Source: Morchella semilibera (taxonomy: Eukaryota; Ascomycota; Pezizomycetes; Pezizales; Morchellaceae). Taken from it: a stretch of 64,000 nt of DNA. Below, one piece after another: positions 22,794-34,269 of the stretch. The notes under the pieces were generated by a model that was not told where the DNA came from, did not search any database, and saw only the letters and a list, made by a program, of their open reading frames with translations. The translations under genes were made by a program, and so were the position numbers. The number at the start of each line of letters is the position of its first letter. Positions within the stretch are counted from its first letter, which is position 1. Where the stretch lies: contig WBVU01000017.1 of assembly GCA_009192285.1 (NCBI GenBank), positions 434,001-498,000 on the forward strand, written 5' to 3'.

Positions 22794-23423
22794 TGTCCCG
22801 GCGTCTTGGCATTTGTCCCGATAGCTCGGTAGGCGATGTACGGTTGTGGTTGTTAGGGAAATGTTAAGCGAGAGCGGGGAGTGCGAGGTGGAGGCTGTCG
22901 TCATTAGATTCTGGGAGGTTCGATGGCGTGATGGATTGGTAATGTAGAATAGCGGAGATGGTGGGGAGGATTACGGGGTGTGGTAGTAACAGGTTTCTAT
23001 GAGGTTCTATGAGCGGAGGTGTGAGTCATATTGGACTAGTGGAGGAGGTGTGTTAAATAGTCGAGATAGATGTTTTCCTTAGTTCTTTCTTTCTTTTCTC
23101 TCTGTCTCGTCTTTCTGTTATCTCGGTACATAGGAATCTACTCCTAGTTCTAAAGCCATAGCCTCTCGTACCAAAGACTCGATCCTCTGACAAGAGGAAA
23201 CTCATAGTATCCCTCATCATTCTCGTTGAGGTCCCTTCGGTCCTCACTCTCCCTGCTCTGTGCTCTTGTGCCCTTGCTCTTGCCTTTGTCTTCGCCGGTG
23301 CCTGTGCTTGTGCCTGGCGTTGTCCCTGTCTTCATCGGCCCCCTCGTCGAGTACACTGTGCTCCTCGAGTCCCTCTGCGTCATCATTGTCATCTTCTTCT
23401 TTGCGTCGGGTTACTCCGTCACA
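22794..23423 (+). mobile_element. 5' LTR of A2
   Basis: TGTCCCGG ... GTCACA, 630 bp. TGAGTCA at 23022-23028, TTAAATA at 23053-23059, then a CT-rich start region and a TTGCC-rich U5. Confidence 0.95.
23022..23059 (+). promoter_or_regulatory. GA LTR core promoter: TGAGTCA and TTAAATA
   Basis: TGAGTCA lies 24 bp upstream of TTAAATAG, and a TCTTTCTTTC tract follows. The same arrangement is in the 3' LTR and most solo GA LTRs. Confidence 0.5.
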
Positions 23424-23484
23424 CTAAGACGAGACCATCCTCACTCGACTAGCACAGTCCGAGTTCCTCGCACCACAGTTCACC

Positions 23485-24726
23485 ATGACCGCCCCTGCTA
23501 CCAATGCATTTGATTATCAAAAGCTCCATACGGATCTCGAAGGGTTCTTTGTCGCTCACCCTAAAGTGGACCCCGCCGCAACGGAAGAAGCAAAGCAAGC
23601 GTATGCCCTCCTCCAAAGAGCGCACGGAGGGGTCCAGCAATATGCGGTCGACATCACCACCCATCACTCCGAAACTGAACAAGGCCGGGCCGAGTTTCAC
23701 AAAGAAATCCAGGGACTACGGGCTAAGATCAAAAAGCTGCAAGAAGGAGTCAAAGGAGGTTTAGAGGAGCTTCACGACGACTTAACCAAGCCATCCAAAT
23801 CCGAGAAGCTACCCGACCCGGAGAAATACCGGGGCGATCGCAAGACTCTCAGGACTTTCCAGAGACAACTTCAGATTAAGCTCACGGCTAATTTGGATCG
23901 CTTTCCTACCGCGGCTCAACAACTTGCGTATTCTATTTCTCGATTGGAAGGACCGGCGGCGGATCAATTTTTAGTTTATATTACAGATGAAGGAATCGCT
24001 CTCGATTCCATGGCGGAGTTTTTTGAAATTTTGGATAATGCTTTTGGGGATCCGGACCGCGCCGCCACTGCTGCTCGAAATCTGAGGGAGATCAGGCAGC
24101 GCCAATGCACCTTTTCTGAGTACTTTGCAGAGTTTCAGCGATACGCTGCCGACTCTGAGTTCAACGAAGCGGCTAAGATTGAATGTTTGTTGGAAGGACT
24201 TAACCAGGACCTAATGGCTCTGATGATTCAGAATGAAACACCAACCACCATTAAGGACTGCGGGCTGCTTCTTCAACGTCTTGATAATAAGCAACGGGCG
24301 CTACAGGCCAGGATGGGGAGATTTCGTTTTCAGATTCCAAGTGCTCCTGCTCCGCGTCCCTTTGCTCCTCGTCCCCCCGTTGCACCAGCAACATCCCCAG
24401 TCGTACGAGGACCACCCCAACCACCACCGAAGAATGCTGCGCCAGCGGCCCACCCTTCCTATACTCCTGGGGGAGCTGTTCCTATGGATTTGTCTAATAG
24501 TTATCGTCGCCCGGATCCCAGAGAAAGGGAGGCACGTCGTGTGGAGAATCGTTGCTATTACTGCGGGGGGGTTGGACATTTGGTTAGAGATTGTAAGCTT
24601 TCGCCCTCGGGAAGGGCAGTACCTAGGATGAGGGGAGCATTGTTGGAAGCAAGAAAGGAAAAGAAGGAAAAGGAAGAGGAGGCATTGTCGGATGAGGAGG
24701 AGTTAAAAGATTCGTCCCTGGCCTAG
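23485..24726 (+). CDS. Gag polyprotein of A2
   Basis: 413 codons, intact, start in good context (caccATGACC) 62 bp after the LTR. An N-terminal coiled-coil region (about residues 40-100) precedes a capsid-like retrotransposon gag domain (about 115-290), then a Pro-rich linker and a CCHC knuckle at about 357-370 (CYYCGGVGHLVRDC). The C-terminus is charged (RKEKKEKEEE). The gag stop (24724-24726) overlaps a pol frame offset by -1 that reads VPGLGGIAQGPPKAF, but no classical slippery heptamer is evident here, unlike element B. Confidence 0.93.
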   Translation: MTAPATNAFDYQKLHTDLEGFFVAHPKVDPAATEEAKQAYALLQRAHGGVQQYAVDITTHHSETEQGRAEFHKEIQGLRAKIKKLQEGVKGGLEELHDDLTKPSKSEKLPDPEKYRGDRKTLRTFQRQLQIKLTANLDRFPTAAQQLAYSISRLEGPAADQFLVYITDEGIALDSMAEFFEILDNAFGDPDRAATAARNLREIRQRQCTFSEYFAEFQRYAADSEFNEAAKIECLLEGLNQDLMALMIQNETPTTIKDCGLLLQRLDNKQRALQARMGRFRFQIPSAPAPRPFAPRPPVAPATSPVVRGPPQPPPKNAAPAAHPSYTPGGAVPMDLSNSYRRPDPREREARRVENRCYYCGGVGHLVRDCKLSPSGRAVPRMRGALLEARKEKKEKEEEALSDEEELKDSSLA

Positions 24727-27700
24727 GCGGCATAGCCCAGGGACCTCCAAAGGCTTTCTCTCAGGTGTCTATTTCAACGTTTTCAGTATCAGAAGGGGAG
24801 ATGGATGGGAATCAACTGATTGTAGTGTGTTCTATTTCACAAAATAAAAAAATCTATTGTACCCACTTATGCCTTGATTGATACTGGAGCGTCGGGATAT
24901 GCATTTATTGATGAAGACTTTGTGCGCCGCCATGAATTAAAGATGAAAAATTTATGGACTGAGAGGGAGATTGATGTGATTGATGGAAGGCCTATCGAGT
25001 CTGGGAAGGTGACCAGGAAGGTGACGTTGGAATTGGAAATTAATGGACATGTGGAGGAGTGTCCTTTCTTTGTTACAAAGTTGGGACATTATCCGATTGT
25101 GATGGGAATCCCTTGGCTGAGGAAGCATGGAGTTTTGATTGATAGTGGAAGGAATGAGATTCGCTTCCAGTCATCAGTGTGTCTTGAACATTGCATAGCC
25201 AACCACAAACCTGTTGTTGCTCGAGGAATTTCAACTTCACCACCCGAAAGGCCTGTTACAAATATTTCGGCAATTACTCCTCGATCGTTTTAAGAAACTT
25301 TCGCAAGACCCTACTGTGCAAATTTATTCGACTACCCTCTATGCTATCAACAAAGTATTGGAGATGCCTGCCAACCCTGATGGAATGATTCCAATTGATT
25401 ATCAGCGGTTCCGACAGCTGTTCGATGAGACCAATGCTTCTAGATTACCACCACATCGTCCCTATGACCATGAGATCAAACTTCAGGAAGGAACAGTACC
25501 ACCCTTTGGTCCCATGTATAGTATGTCACAGGAAGAGTTGAAGGCGTTGAGGGACTATTTGGCCGATAATTTGCAGAAAGGATTTCTTAGATCTAGTAAT
25601 TCTCCAGCCGGCGCCCCGGTGCTATTTGTTAAAAAGGCTGATGGTTCCTTACGCTTGTGTGTCGATTATCGAAAGCTAAATGCTATTACGGTCAAGGATC
25701 GATACCCTCTTCCCCTTACCCCAGAGACGATGGCCAATTTAGCCCGCGCTAATTATTTTACCAAGCTGGACCTACGATGGGGATATAATCAGATTAGGAT
25801 TAAAGAAAGGGACGAGTGGAAAACGGCTTTTCGAACACGCTATGGACATTGGGAATATTTGGTGATGCCTTTTGGTCTAACTAACGCTCCTGCTACCTTT
25901 CAACGTTGGATTAACGATATTCTTCGCCCCTTTCTGGATCGTTGCGCTACTGCTTATCTGGATGATATTCTCATTTATTCGGAAACCTTGGAACAACACC
26001 AACAGGATGTGCAACAAGTACTGGAAGCCTTGGAAGCTAATGAGGTCCATCTAAAACCAGAGAAATGCGAATTCAGTGTACAAGAGACAAAATATTTGGG
26101 CATGATCTTGACCCCTGGAGGAATGAAGATGGATCCTGCTAAGGTACAGACAATTGTGGACTGGGAAGCGCCCAAGACAGTGAAGGAGGTTCAGGAATTT
26201 CTTGGGTTTGCCAATTTTTATCGACGCTTTATCTATGCTTATTCCCGAGTGGCTCGGCCATTGACTACTCTGACAAAAAAGCATGTACGATTTGAGTGGA
26301 CCCAAAAAGTTGAACAAGCCTTTCAGAAACTCAAGACTGCTTTTACCACCGCCCCCATATTGATGCACCCTGATCCCGAGAAAGAATTTATTGTGGAAAC
26401 CGATGCGTCAGATTATGTGTCGGCAGGGATATTATCACAACGAGATGATGAAGGAGTTCTGCACCCGGTCGCTTTTTTCTCCAAGACACACTCGCCAGCA
26501 GAATGCAATTACGAAATTTATGATAAGGAGTTGTTAGCCATTATTCGTTGCTTCGAGGAATGGAGACCTCATTTGGAGACAGCTCAATTTCAAGTCAAAG
26601 TACTTACAGATCATCGTAATCTTGAGTACTTTATGTCGACTAAATTGCTGAATAGACGTCAAACCCGTTGGGCGGAGTTTTTGTCTCGGTTTAATTTTGT
26701 TATTCAATATAGGCCCGGGAAGCAGGGAAGGAAGGTTGATATTCTGACCAGGAGGCCTAAGGATTTACCAAAGGAAGGGGATGAGAGATTGGAACAACAA
26801 AGTCGAGTGGTTTTAAAGAGGGAGAATTTAGATGCAAAGATAAGTTTGTTAGCGGGCTCTTTGTCAAATGAACCCGTTGAAGGATCGTCTCCCGTACTTG
26901 ATTTGTTTAATAAAGCTTACCAGAGTGATAGCTTTCCAAACAAAATTCTATCCATGCTCCGAAATGGCGTTCAACAATCGAAAGAGATTTCGTTGGCTGA
27001 GTGCAAGGAGAGCGAGGAGGGGCTATTGCTTTACCGGAATACTCTCTATGTCCCTGATTTCGATGAACTTAAGCTCTACCTGCTACGGGAGTATCATGAT
27101 AAACCCTCTGCTGGACATCCCGGACGATCAAAGACTTTGGAACTTCTCAGCCGGGAATATTATTGGCCGACCATGCGGAAATATACAGACCGCTATGTCC
27201 AGAATTGTCATACCTGTCGGCGAAGCAAGACGAATCATAATCCCCTACAAGGAGTTCTGCGCCCTCTATCGGTGCCCAAAGGACCCTGGACGGATGTCAC
27301 GATGGATTTTGTAACGGGACTTCCGGAGAGTCATGGATTTAATGCCATTCTCGTAGTGGTGGATCGGTTGACAAAGATGAAGCATTTGATTCCTACAACG
27401 GAGAATGTTAACGCCAGGGATCTGTCTCGTCTATACCTGGAACAGGTATGGAAGTTACATGGGCTACCAGAGACTATTGTTTCCGATCGAGGGACACAGT
27501 TTACTGCTGAATTTTGGAAAGTTCTCTGTGAACGGCTGGAAATTGCCCCTCGTTATTCCACAGCATTTCATCCTCAGACCGATGGACAAACAGAAAGGAC
27601 CAATGCGATTATGGAACAGTACCTCCGAAGCTATGTATCATATCAACAGGATAACTGGGTGGATTTTTTACCTCTAGCTGAATTTGCTACCAATAATCAC

Positions 27701-28364
27701 ATCTCCGAGACTACTAATATGTCCCCCTTTCAGGCCAACTATGGGAGACACCCGAGGATGACATTCGGACCTTTACAGCACGGACAGACGGTAAACGAGG
27801 ACCAGGCTAATGGGTTGGCACGGGAGATGTCACAGGTGTTTGATTTCCTGAAAAGTGAAATGTTCAGGGCGCAGAAGATACAGGAGGAGATGGCCAACTT
27901 ACACCGGACTCCGGCACCTCGATATGCGGTTGGCGATTTTGTCTGGCTCTCGACTCGAAATATTGAGACAAAACGACCCTCGAAAAAAACTTGGCTGGAA
28001 ACAAATTGGTCCCTACCCAGTCAAACGAATTGTGAGCCCTTATGCCTACGAGGTGGAGTTACCTGCCCCTATGAAAGTACATCCGGTATTTCATGTTTCA
28101 TTATTATCGCCGACAGTTGGAGATCCTGTTCCCGGACAAATTGTTGAACCACCTCCACCGGTGGAAGTTGAAGGAGAGACTGAATGGGAAGTAGCGGAGA
28201 TATTGGATTCGCGGAAGAGAGGGCGAAGGGTGGAGTACTTGGTTAGATATGTTGGATATGAAGAACCATCCTGGCAACCTTCGGGTGATTTGGAGCATAG
28301 TCCTGATATTAGGAAAGCATTCCACGACCAATATCCTTCGAAACCTCGGCCTATCAGGAGCTAG
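24727..28364 (+). pseudogene. Pol polyprotein of A2, near-intact but with three single-base frameshifts
   Basis: Protease (LIDTGASG at about 24880), RT (AYLDDILIYS at about 25955), RNase H ([13 protein letters not shown]), integrase (CHTCRRSK zinc pair; MDFVTGLP, VSDRGTQF, ERTNAIMEQYL), GPY module and chromodomain (EWEVAEILDSRKRGRR ... EPSWQP). Compared with A1 there is one extra A in an A-run at about 24848, one extra T at about 25291 and an indel in an A-run at about 27990. Between these the central frame is open for over 900 codons. The family is a chromodomain-bearing Ty3/gypsy element, whose chromodomain usually targets heterochromatin. Confidence 0.93.
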
Positions 28365-28385
28365 GCCCTTGGAGGGGACCTGATC

Positions 28386-29015
28386 TGTCCCGGCGTCTTG
28401 GCATTTGTCCCGACAGCTCGGTAGGTGATGTACGGTTGTGGTTGTTAGGGAAATGTTAAGCGAGAGCGGGGAGTGCGAGGTGGAGGCTGTCGTCATTAGA
28501 TTCTGGGAGGTTCGATGGCGTGATGGATTGGTAATGTAGAATAGCGGAGATGGTGGGGAGGATTACGGGGTGTGGTAGTAACAGGTTTCTATGAGGTTCT
28601 ATGAGCGGAGGTGTGAGTCATATTGGACTAGTGGAGGAGGTGTGTTAAATAGTCGAGATAGATGTTTTCCTTAGTTCTTTCTTTCTTTTCTCTCTGTCTC
28701 GTCTTTCTGTTATCTCGGTACATAGGAATCTACTCCTAGTTCTAAAGCCATAGCCTCTCGTACCAAAGACTCGATCCTCTGACAAGAGGAAACTCATAGT
28801 ATCCCTCATCATTCTCGTTGAGGTCCCTTCGGTCCTCACTCTCCCTGCTCTGTGCTCTTGTGCCCTTGCTCTTGCCTTTGTCTTCGCCGGTGCCTGTGCT
28901 TGTGCCTGGCGTTGTCCCTGTCTTCATCGGCCCCCTCGTCGAGTACACTGTGCTCCTCGAGTCCCTCTGCGTCATCATTGTCATCTTCTTCTTTGCGTCG
29001 GGTTACTCCGTCACA
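28386..29015 (+). mobile_element. 3' LTR of A2
   Basis: 630 bp, near-identical to the 5' LTR (for example CCGACAGC against CCGATAGC near the start). Confidence 0.95.
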
Positions 29016-31132
29016 CGTTCGAAGGATTGAAAACTTCTTTTACTACTGCCCCGATTCTTCGACATTTCGATTTCGACCGTAAGGCTATTGTGGAATCAGA
29101 TGCTTCCGACTATGTCTCAGGTGGCACCCTCTCCCAGTATAGCGATGAGAATATTCTCCACCCTGTTGCCTTTTTCTCCGGAACTCACTTTCCTGCTGAA
29201 TGCAATTACGAGATCTACGATAAAGAATTGCTGGCTATTATCAAATGTTTCGAGGAATGGAGAGCCGAATTGATGGGTGTTGCCGAACCTATTGAAGTCC
29301 TTAGCGATCATCAGAATTTGGAATATTTTATGACTAAGAGGGATTTGAATCGCCGACAGGCACGCTGGTCAGAGTTTCTTTCTCGATTTAATTATGTGAT
29401 CAAATATCGGCCAGGGAAGCAAGGAGGGAAACCGGATGCATTGACTAGGAGATCAGGAGATCTGCCTAAAGAGGGGGATGAACGCCTGACGCAGCAAAGT
29501 CAGACAGTGTTGAAGTCCCATAATTTGGGTTTGTTGGCAGCCATTCCGGCTGTCCGAGGACAGTTACCCCTAGAAAAACTTTTTGAATAGGCTTATGTCA
29601 CTGACCCATTTCCAAATAAAATATTAGGACTTCTTCGAGATGGCGTTAGGCACTCCCGAGAGATTACTCTAGCGGAATGTTCGACCAGGAAAGGTCTCCT
29701 GACCTATCGCGGGAAACTTTTTGTTCCAGACGATGCGCCTCTGCACTTGCATTTGTTGAAAGAACATCATGATGCTCCATCTGCAGGTCACCCCGGGAAA
29801 GCTAAAACTTTTCAGCTCCTCGCCCGGTCTTACTATTGGCCAGGGATGTGCAACACGGTGGACCGCTATGTTAGGAATTGCCACACCTGTAGTCGTAGTA
29901 AGACGGCTCGTCACGCTCCCTATGGAGTCCTTCGACCTCTACCGATTTCTCAGAGACCTTGGACACATATTTCTATGGACTTTGTTACGGGACTGCCCGA
30001 GAGTAAGGGAAAGGATGCGATTTTAGTTGTTGTTGACCGCCTTTCCAAGATGAGACACTTTATTTCCTGTCATACTACCACCGGATCTGAGGACTTAGCT
30101 CGTTTGTTTATTGATCATGTTTGGAAACTTCATGGCCTTCCAACCAGTATTGTCTCCGATCGAGGTACTCAGTTTACGTCTCAATTCTGGAAATCTCTTT
30201 GCAAGGCGCTGAGGGTTAATGTGGCCCTATCCTCTGCTTTCCACCCCGAAACCGACGGCCAGACGGAACGAATTAATGCGGTAATGAAACAGTACTTGAG
30301 GAGCTATGTGTCCTATCAGCAAGACGACTGGGTGGATTGGTTACCGCTCGCCGAGTTTGCCTCTAATAATCATGCCTCGGAGACGACTCAGGTCTCTCCC
30401 TTTATGGCTAATTATGGCTTCGACCCACGCTTTACGGAAAACCTGACATCGCCCCCGCTTACGGATCGCCCTCAGGATACGAATGCCCTTGTTCAGAAGA
30501 TGGCTGAGATTCATGATCAGTTGCAAGCTGAAATACGCTATGCTCAAGATCGACAGGAAACTAATGCTAATACCCGTCGAGTTCCTGCTCCTATGTACAA
30601 AGTGGGCGATGAAGTATGGCTTAATGCAAAAAACATTCAGACCAATAGACCCTCCCGAAAGCTCGATTGGAAACGACTCGGCCGGTTTAGGATTAAGTCA
30701 GTTGTTAGCCCCTATGCCTACGAACTTGATCTCCCTTCCACTATGAAAATACATCCTGTTTTTCATGTATCAAAACTCGAGCCCTGTGCCATGGACCCTC
30801 TACCAGGACATATTCCCCCTCCGGCACCTCCGGTAATGGTTGATGATGACAAAGAATGGGAAGTTGATGAACTTCTAGATTCCCGCCTTCGCTATTCACG
30901 TTTGCAGTATTTGGTTAAGTGGAAGGGTTATGATGCACCAACCTGGGAGTATGCTGAAAATCTTACCAATGTTTCCCGCTTGTTGACCCGCTTTCATATG
31001 GCATATCCTACCAAGCCGAGACCTGACGGAGTTCTCGCGGAGCTCGAACCTAATGAGAGGGCAACTATCACGGCTTCGTCTCCTGCCTCTCGCCTCCCGC
31101 CAAGGCGTCTTCGGAACAGGGTTGTTGGATAA
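29016..31132 (+). pseudogene. Element B RNase H, integrase and chromodomain
   Basis: It resumes with [18 protein letters not shown] and RNase H ([38 protein letters not shown]). A TAG at 29588-29590 replaces an expected Gln (LFE-x-AYVTDPFPNK). The integrase then has H...H and CHTC zinc ligands, MDFVTGLP, VSDRGTQF, ERINAVMKQYL, a GPY/F-like block ([23 protein letters not shown]) and a chromodomain (EWEVDELLDSRL ... YLVKWKGYDAPTWE). The frame ends at 31132, 67 bp inside the 3' LTR, so the tail LPPRRLRNRVVG is LTR-encoded. Confidence 0.92.
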
Positions 31133-31575
31133 GTATCGGGCGATGTCAGAAGTGGAATAAGGGGTTAGGAAAAAGCTCGGGTAATGGAATGTAAGCACTA
31201 GGAAGGATTGGGAAGTAACGGATAGAATTGGGATTATTGGGAATAGTACGGGTGGTACGGGAGTGTAGGGGTTTCTATGAGATTCTACGGTATGAGTCAT
31301 CGGTGCGGGGAAATAGTTGTATTTATACCGTCTGTTCTTTCCTATGTTTTTGCCTCTCTAGCCAACGTCTTCTTTCTGTTAGCAATATATTACTTTGGCT
31401 TCGGCCCTTCCGTCTCGCCCAGTCCCTGAACCTGAACCTGAACCTGGACCTGAACCTGAACCCGAACCTGGATCTGAACCTGTCCCGCCTTGGGTGTATC
31501 CTGAGCCGACCCCGTCCTGTTCGGTCCCTGCAGTTCATCCTGCCCCGTCCCTGAGTCTCTATCAGCCCCGTTAGA
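31066..31575 (+). mobile_element. 3' LTR of element B
   Basis: 510 bp, TATCACGG ... CCGTTAGA, followed by TSD CCTTG. Its first 67 bp encode the end of pol. TGAGTCA is at 31293-31299. Confidence 0.94.
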
Positions 31576-31580
31576 CCTTG

Positions 31581-32041
31581 ATATGTGTTCGGCGATTCTG
31601 TCTGGCTTTCTACTCGAAATATCGAAACCAAACGACTATCAAAGAAACTCAATTAGAAGCAAATCGGGCCCTACTTGATCAAACAAATTGTGAGCCCTTA
31701 TGCTTACGAGTTGGAATTACCTGCCTCCATGAAAATACATCTGGTATTTCTTGTTTCATTGTTATCGCCAGTGGTTATCGACCCTGTCCCAGGGCAAATT
31801 GTTGAACCCCCCTACCTGTGGAAGTGAAGGAGAAATTGAATGGAAAGCAGCAGAGATATTGGATTCTAGGAAGAGGGGACGATGAGTGGAGTATTTGGTT
31901 AAATATGTTGGATACGAAGAACCTTCCTGGCAACCTTCAAGTGATCTCTAACATAGCCCTGACCTTTGAAAAGCATTTCACGATCAATAGCCTTTAAAAC
32001 CTAGGCCTATCAGGAGCTAAGCCCTAGGAGGGGACCTGATC
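31581..32041 (+). pseudogene. Element C pol end: GPY module and chromodomain remnant
   Basis: It continues the frame cut at 12836: [34 protein letters not shown], then a degenerate chromodomain (EWKAAEILDSRKRGR-like, YVGYEEPSWQPS) and the purine tract GGAGGGGACC before the LTR. It has several stops. Confidence 0.8.
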
Positions 32042-32142
32042 TGTCCCAGCGTCTTGGCATCGGTTCCGAGAGTTCAGTAGTCGAAGCGCTGTTATGATTA
32101 TTAAGGTAATGCTAAGCGAGAAAGAGGGGAGTTAAGCAGGAG

Positions 32143-32645
32143 TATCACGGAGCGAAGCGAGGACAAGGACGAGGTGTGCCAAGGTACACAACCAAGGCAG
32201 AACGAGGCGAGACGGATAGGTACGAGACTAGGCAAGGTAATGGGCGGGGGTTCAGGGACGGAGGACAGGGCGACACGAAGGTTACAAGGCGAGGGCTAAA
32301 GGTTTTCCTCCTACCTTTGGAAGGCTAGAAGCGGGGGGAACTTTAGAGTAACTAGAGATCCTAAAGCTTTGTATTGGCTAAAGGATAGGAAGGTTGCGTG
32401 AAGAAGAAAGGAAAGAAAGAGAAACTCTACAAGCGAGGGAGAGAGCTCCCTATATATAGCCCCAAAATCCCTTCGCTGACTCATACCATAGAAACCCATA
32501 GAACCCAAAGGAAATCCCTCTATTAGAAATACATACGTAACATTGACTCATGGAATCCCTGCTCAGAAACTCATAGAACACCATAGAAAACTCCTGACTA
32601 ATCCTTCTTCCTGCAGCATCACTCCGTACGCTCCACGCCGTGATA
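32143..32645 (-). mobile_element. GD solo LTR, TSD AGGAG
   Basis: Perfect 8-bp inverted ends TATCACGG/CCGTGATA, 503 bp, flanked by AGGAG at 32138-32142 and 32646-32650. The promoter reads on the minus strand. Confidence 0.92.
32451..32483 (-). promoter_or_regulatory. GD LTR core promoter: TGAGTCA and TATATATA
   Basis: On the minus strand TGAGTCA (32477-32483) is 17-18 bp upstream of CTATATATA (32451-32459). Confidence 0.5.
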
Positions 32646-32799
32646 AGGAGGTGTCGTCATTGGATTCTAGTAGGTTCGATGGCGTGATGGATTTGTAATG
32701 TAAATAGCAGAGATGGTGGGGAAGAATACGAAGTGTGGTTGCGATAGATTTCTACGGGTTTCTATGAACTGACGTATGAGTTATAGTGGACTGGTGAAG

Positions 32800-33433
32800 T
32801 GTCCGGGCATCTTGGCATCGGTCCGAGGGTTAGGTAGGCGAAGCGCTGTTATGGTTGTTAGGGTAATGTTAAGTGAGGAGGAGTAGGTCTGCGAAGTAGG
32901 GGGTATCGTCATTAGAGTTCTAGGAGGTTCGATGGCGTGATGGATTGGTAATGTAAATAGAAAGCATGGTGGGGAAGAATATGAGGTGTGGGTGCGACAG
33001 GTTTCTATGAGTTTCTATGGGCGGATGTATGAGTCATAGCGGACCTGCGGGGGAATGGTGTTATCTAGCGGGTAGAGATGTGTTTCTTAGTTCTTTTTTT
33101 TTTTTCTCTCTGTCTCGTCTTCCTGTTATCTCGGTACATAGGAAACTACTCCTATTTCTAAGCCATAGCTTCTCGAACTAAAAACTCTGTCCTCTAGAAA
33201 GAGGAAATCCATAGTAATTATCATCGTTTTCGTTGAGGTCCATCCGGTCCTCACTCTCCCTGCCCTGCACCCTTGTGCCTTTGCCCTTGCCTTTGCCTTC
33301 GCTGGTGCCTGTGCTTGTGCCTGCCGGGGTTACCGTTGTCTTCGTCGGTCTCTTCGTTGCTTAGGCTGTGCTCCTCGGGTCCTTCTGCGTCATCATTGTC
33401 ATCTTCTTCTTTGAGTTGGATTACTCCGTCACA
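32800..33433 (+). mobile_element. GA solo LTR, near-perfect TSD TGAAG/TTAAG
   Basis: 634 bp, TGTCCGGGC ... GTCACA. The flanking 5-mers differ at one base. Confidence 0.85.
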
Positions 33434-33468
33434 TTAAGGAGGGGTGTTAAATAGCGGGGATAGATGTT

Positions 33469-33605
33469 CATCAGCAAACTCAACTTGTGACTGGAGTCTC
33501 CCAACAGTCTCCCAGGTCTCCTGAGAGTCTCCTGAGACCCCTGGATATTTTCTGAGTCTCCTGAGGCTCAGGAGACATCAGGCGACAAATGAAGTCTTGC
33601 TGATG
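33469..33605 (+). mobile_element. 137-bp CATCAGCAA element, TT duplication
   Basis: GATG-TT-[element]-TT-TTCCTTAG, against the empty GATGTTTTCCTTAG in other GA LTRs (for example 40263). Confidence 0.93.
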
Positions 33606-33799
33606 TTTTCCTTAGTTCTTTCTTTCTTTTCTCTCTGTCTCGTCTTACTGTTATATCTGCACATACATAGGAAACTACTCCTATTCTTGAAGCCATAGTT
33701 TCTCGTCCCTAAAAAACTCTGTCCTCTGAAGAGGAACAACTATAGTATCTCTTATCATTCTCGTTGAGGTCCATCCGGTCCTCACTCTCTCTGCCCTGT

Positions 33800-34269
33800 T
33801 CTAACGGGGCGGGGTCGGGTCAAGGATTAAGCGGGGTAGATCCAGGGATGAGGGCAAGGACAGGGTCGGCTCAGGAGATACCCGAGGCAAGGCAGGTTCC
33901 GGTTCAAGGACGAGACAAGGACAGAAGGGCCGAAGTCAAAGTAATATATTGCTAACAGAAAGAAGACGTTGCCTAGAGAGGCAGAAACATAGGAAAGAAT
34001 ACACGCTATATATACAACTTCCCCGTCACACCGCTGACTCATAACCATAGAATCCCATAGAATCTACCCCACTCCCGTACCACCCATACTATTCCCAATA
34101 CCCATACCTCTAGCCCGATACTACCCCATCCTTCCTAGCGCTTACATTCTATCACCCGACCTCCTTCCTAATCCATCATTCTACTTCCGACATCGACCGA
34201 TACTATCCAATAACCCTGTTCCGAAGACGTCTTGGCGGGAGGCGGGGTACAGGAGGTAGAGCCGTGATA
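33800..34269 (-). mobile_element. GB solo LTR, TSD CCTGT
   Basis: TCTAACGG ... CCGTGATA, flanked by CCTGT at 33795-33799 and 34270-34274. Confidence 0.92.

Larger units (their letters stand above)
22794..29015 (+). mobile_element. Element A2: GA Ty3/gypsy chromovirus, TSD CGTTC
   Basis: Two 630-bp LTRs (22794-23423, 28386-29015) with only about two visible differences, flanked by CGTTC at 22789-22793 and 29016-29020. It is inserted at the RT/RNase H boundary of element B in the sense orientation. A purine tract (GGAGGGGACC) precedes the 3' LTR. With A1 it forms a 6-kb inverted repeat with a 1.3-kb spacer. Confidence 0.96.
12837..31575 (+). mobile_element. Element B: complete GB Ty3/gypsy chromovirus with two GA elements nested inside, TSD CCTTG
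   Basis: 510-bp LTRs at both ends, flanked by CCTTG at 12832-12836 and 31576-31580. Without the nested A1 (15119-21497) and A2 (22794-29015) the element is about 6.1 kb with the order gag, protease, RT, RNase H, integrase, chromodomain. A1 interrupts protease and A2 interrupts the RT/RNase H boundary. B itself sits inside the integrase of element C. Confidence 0.95.

Noticed and set aside
25214-28147. 977-codon frame as a complete pol gene
   Set aside because: Its start and end are created by one-base shifts. The protease lies upstream and the chromodomain downstream in other frames.
28742-28984. 80-codon minus-strand frames repeated in GA LTRs (also 23150-23392)
   Set aside because: They exist because GA LTR U5 is made of TTGCC-type repeats. 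They are not conserved in older copies.
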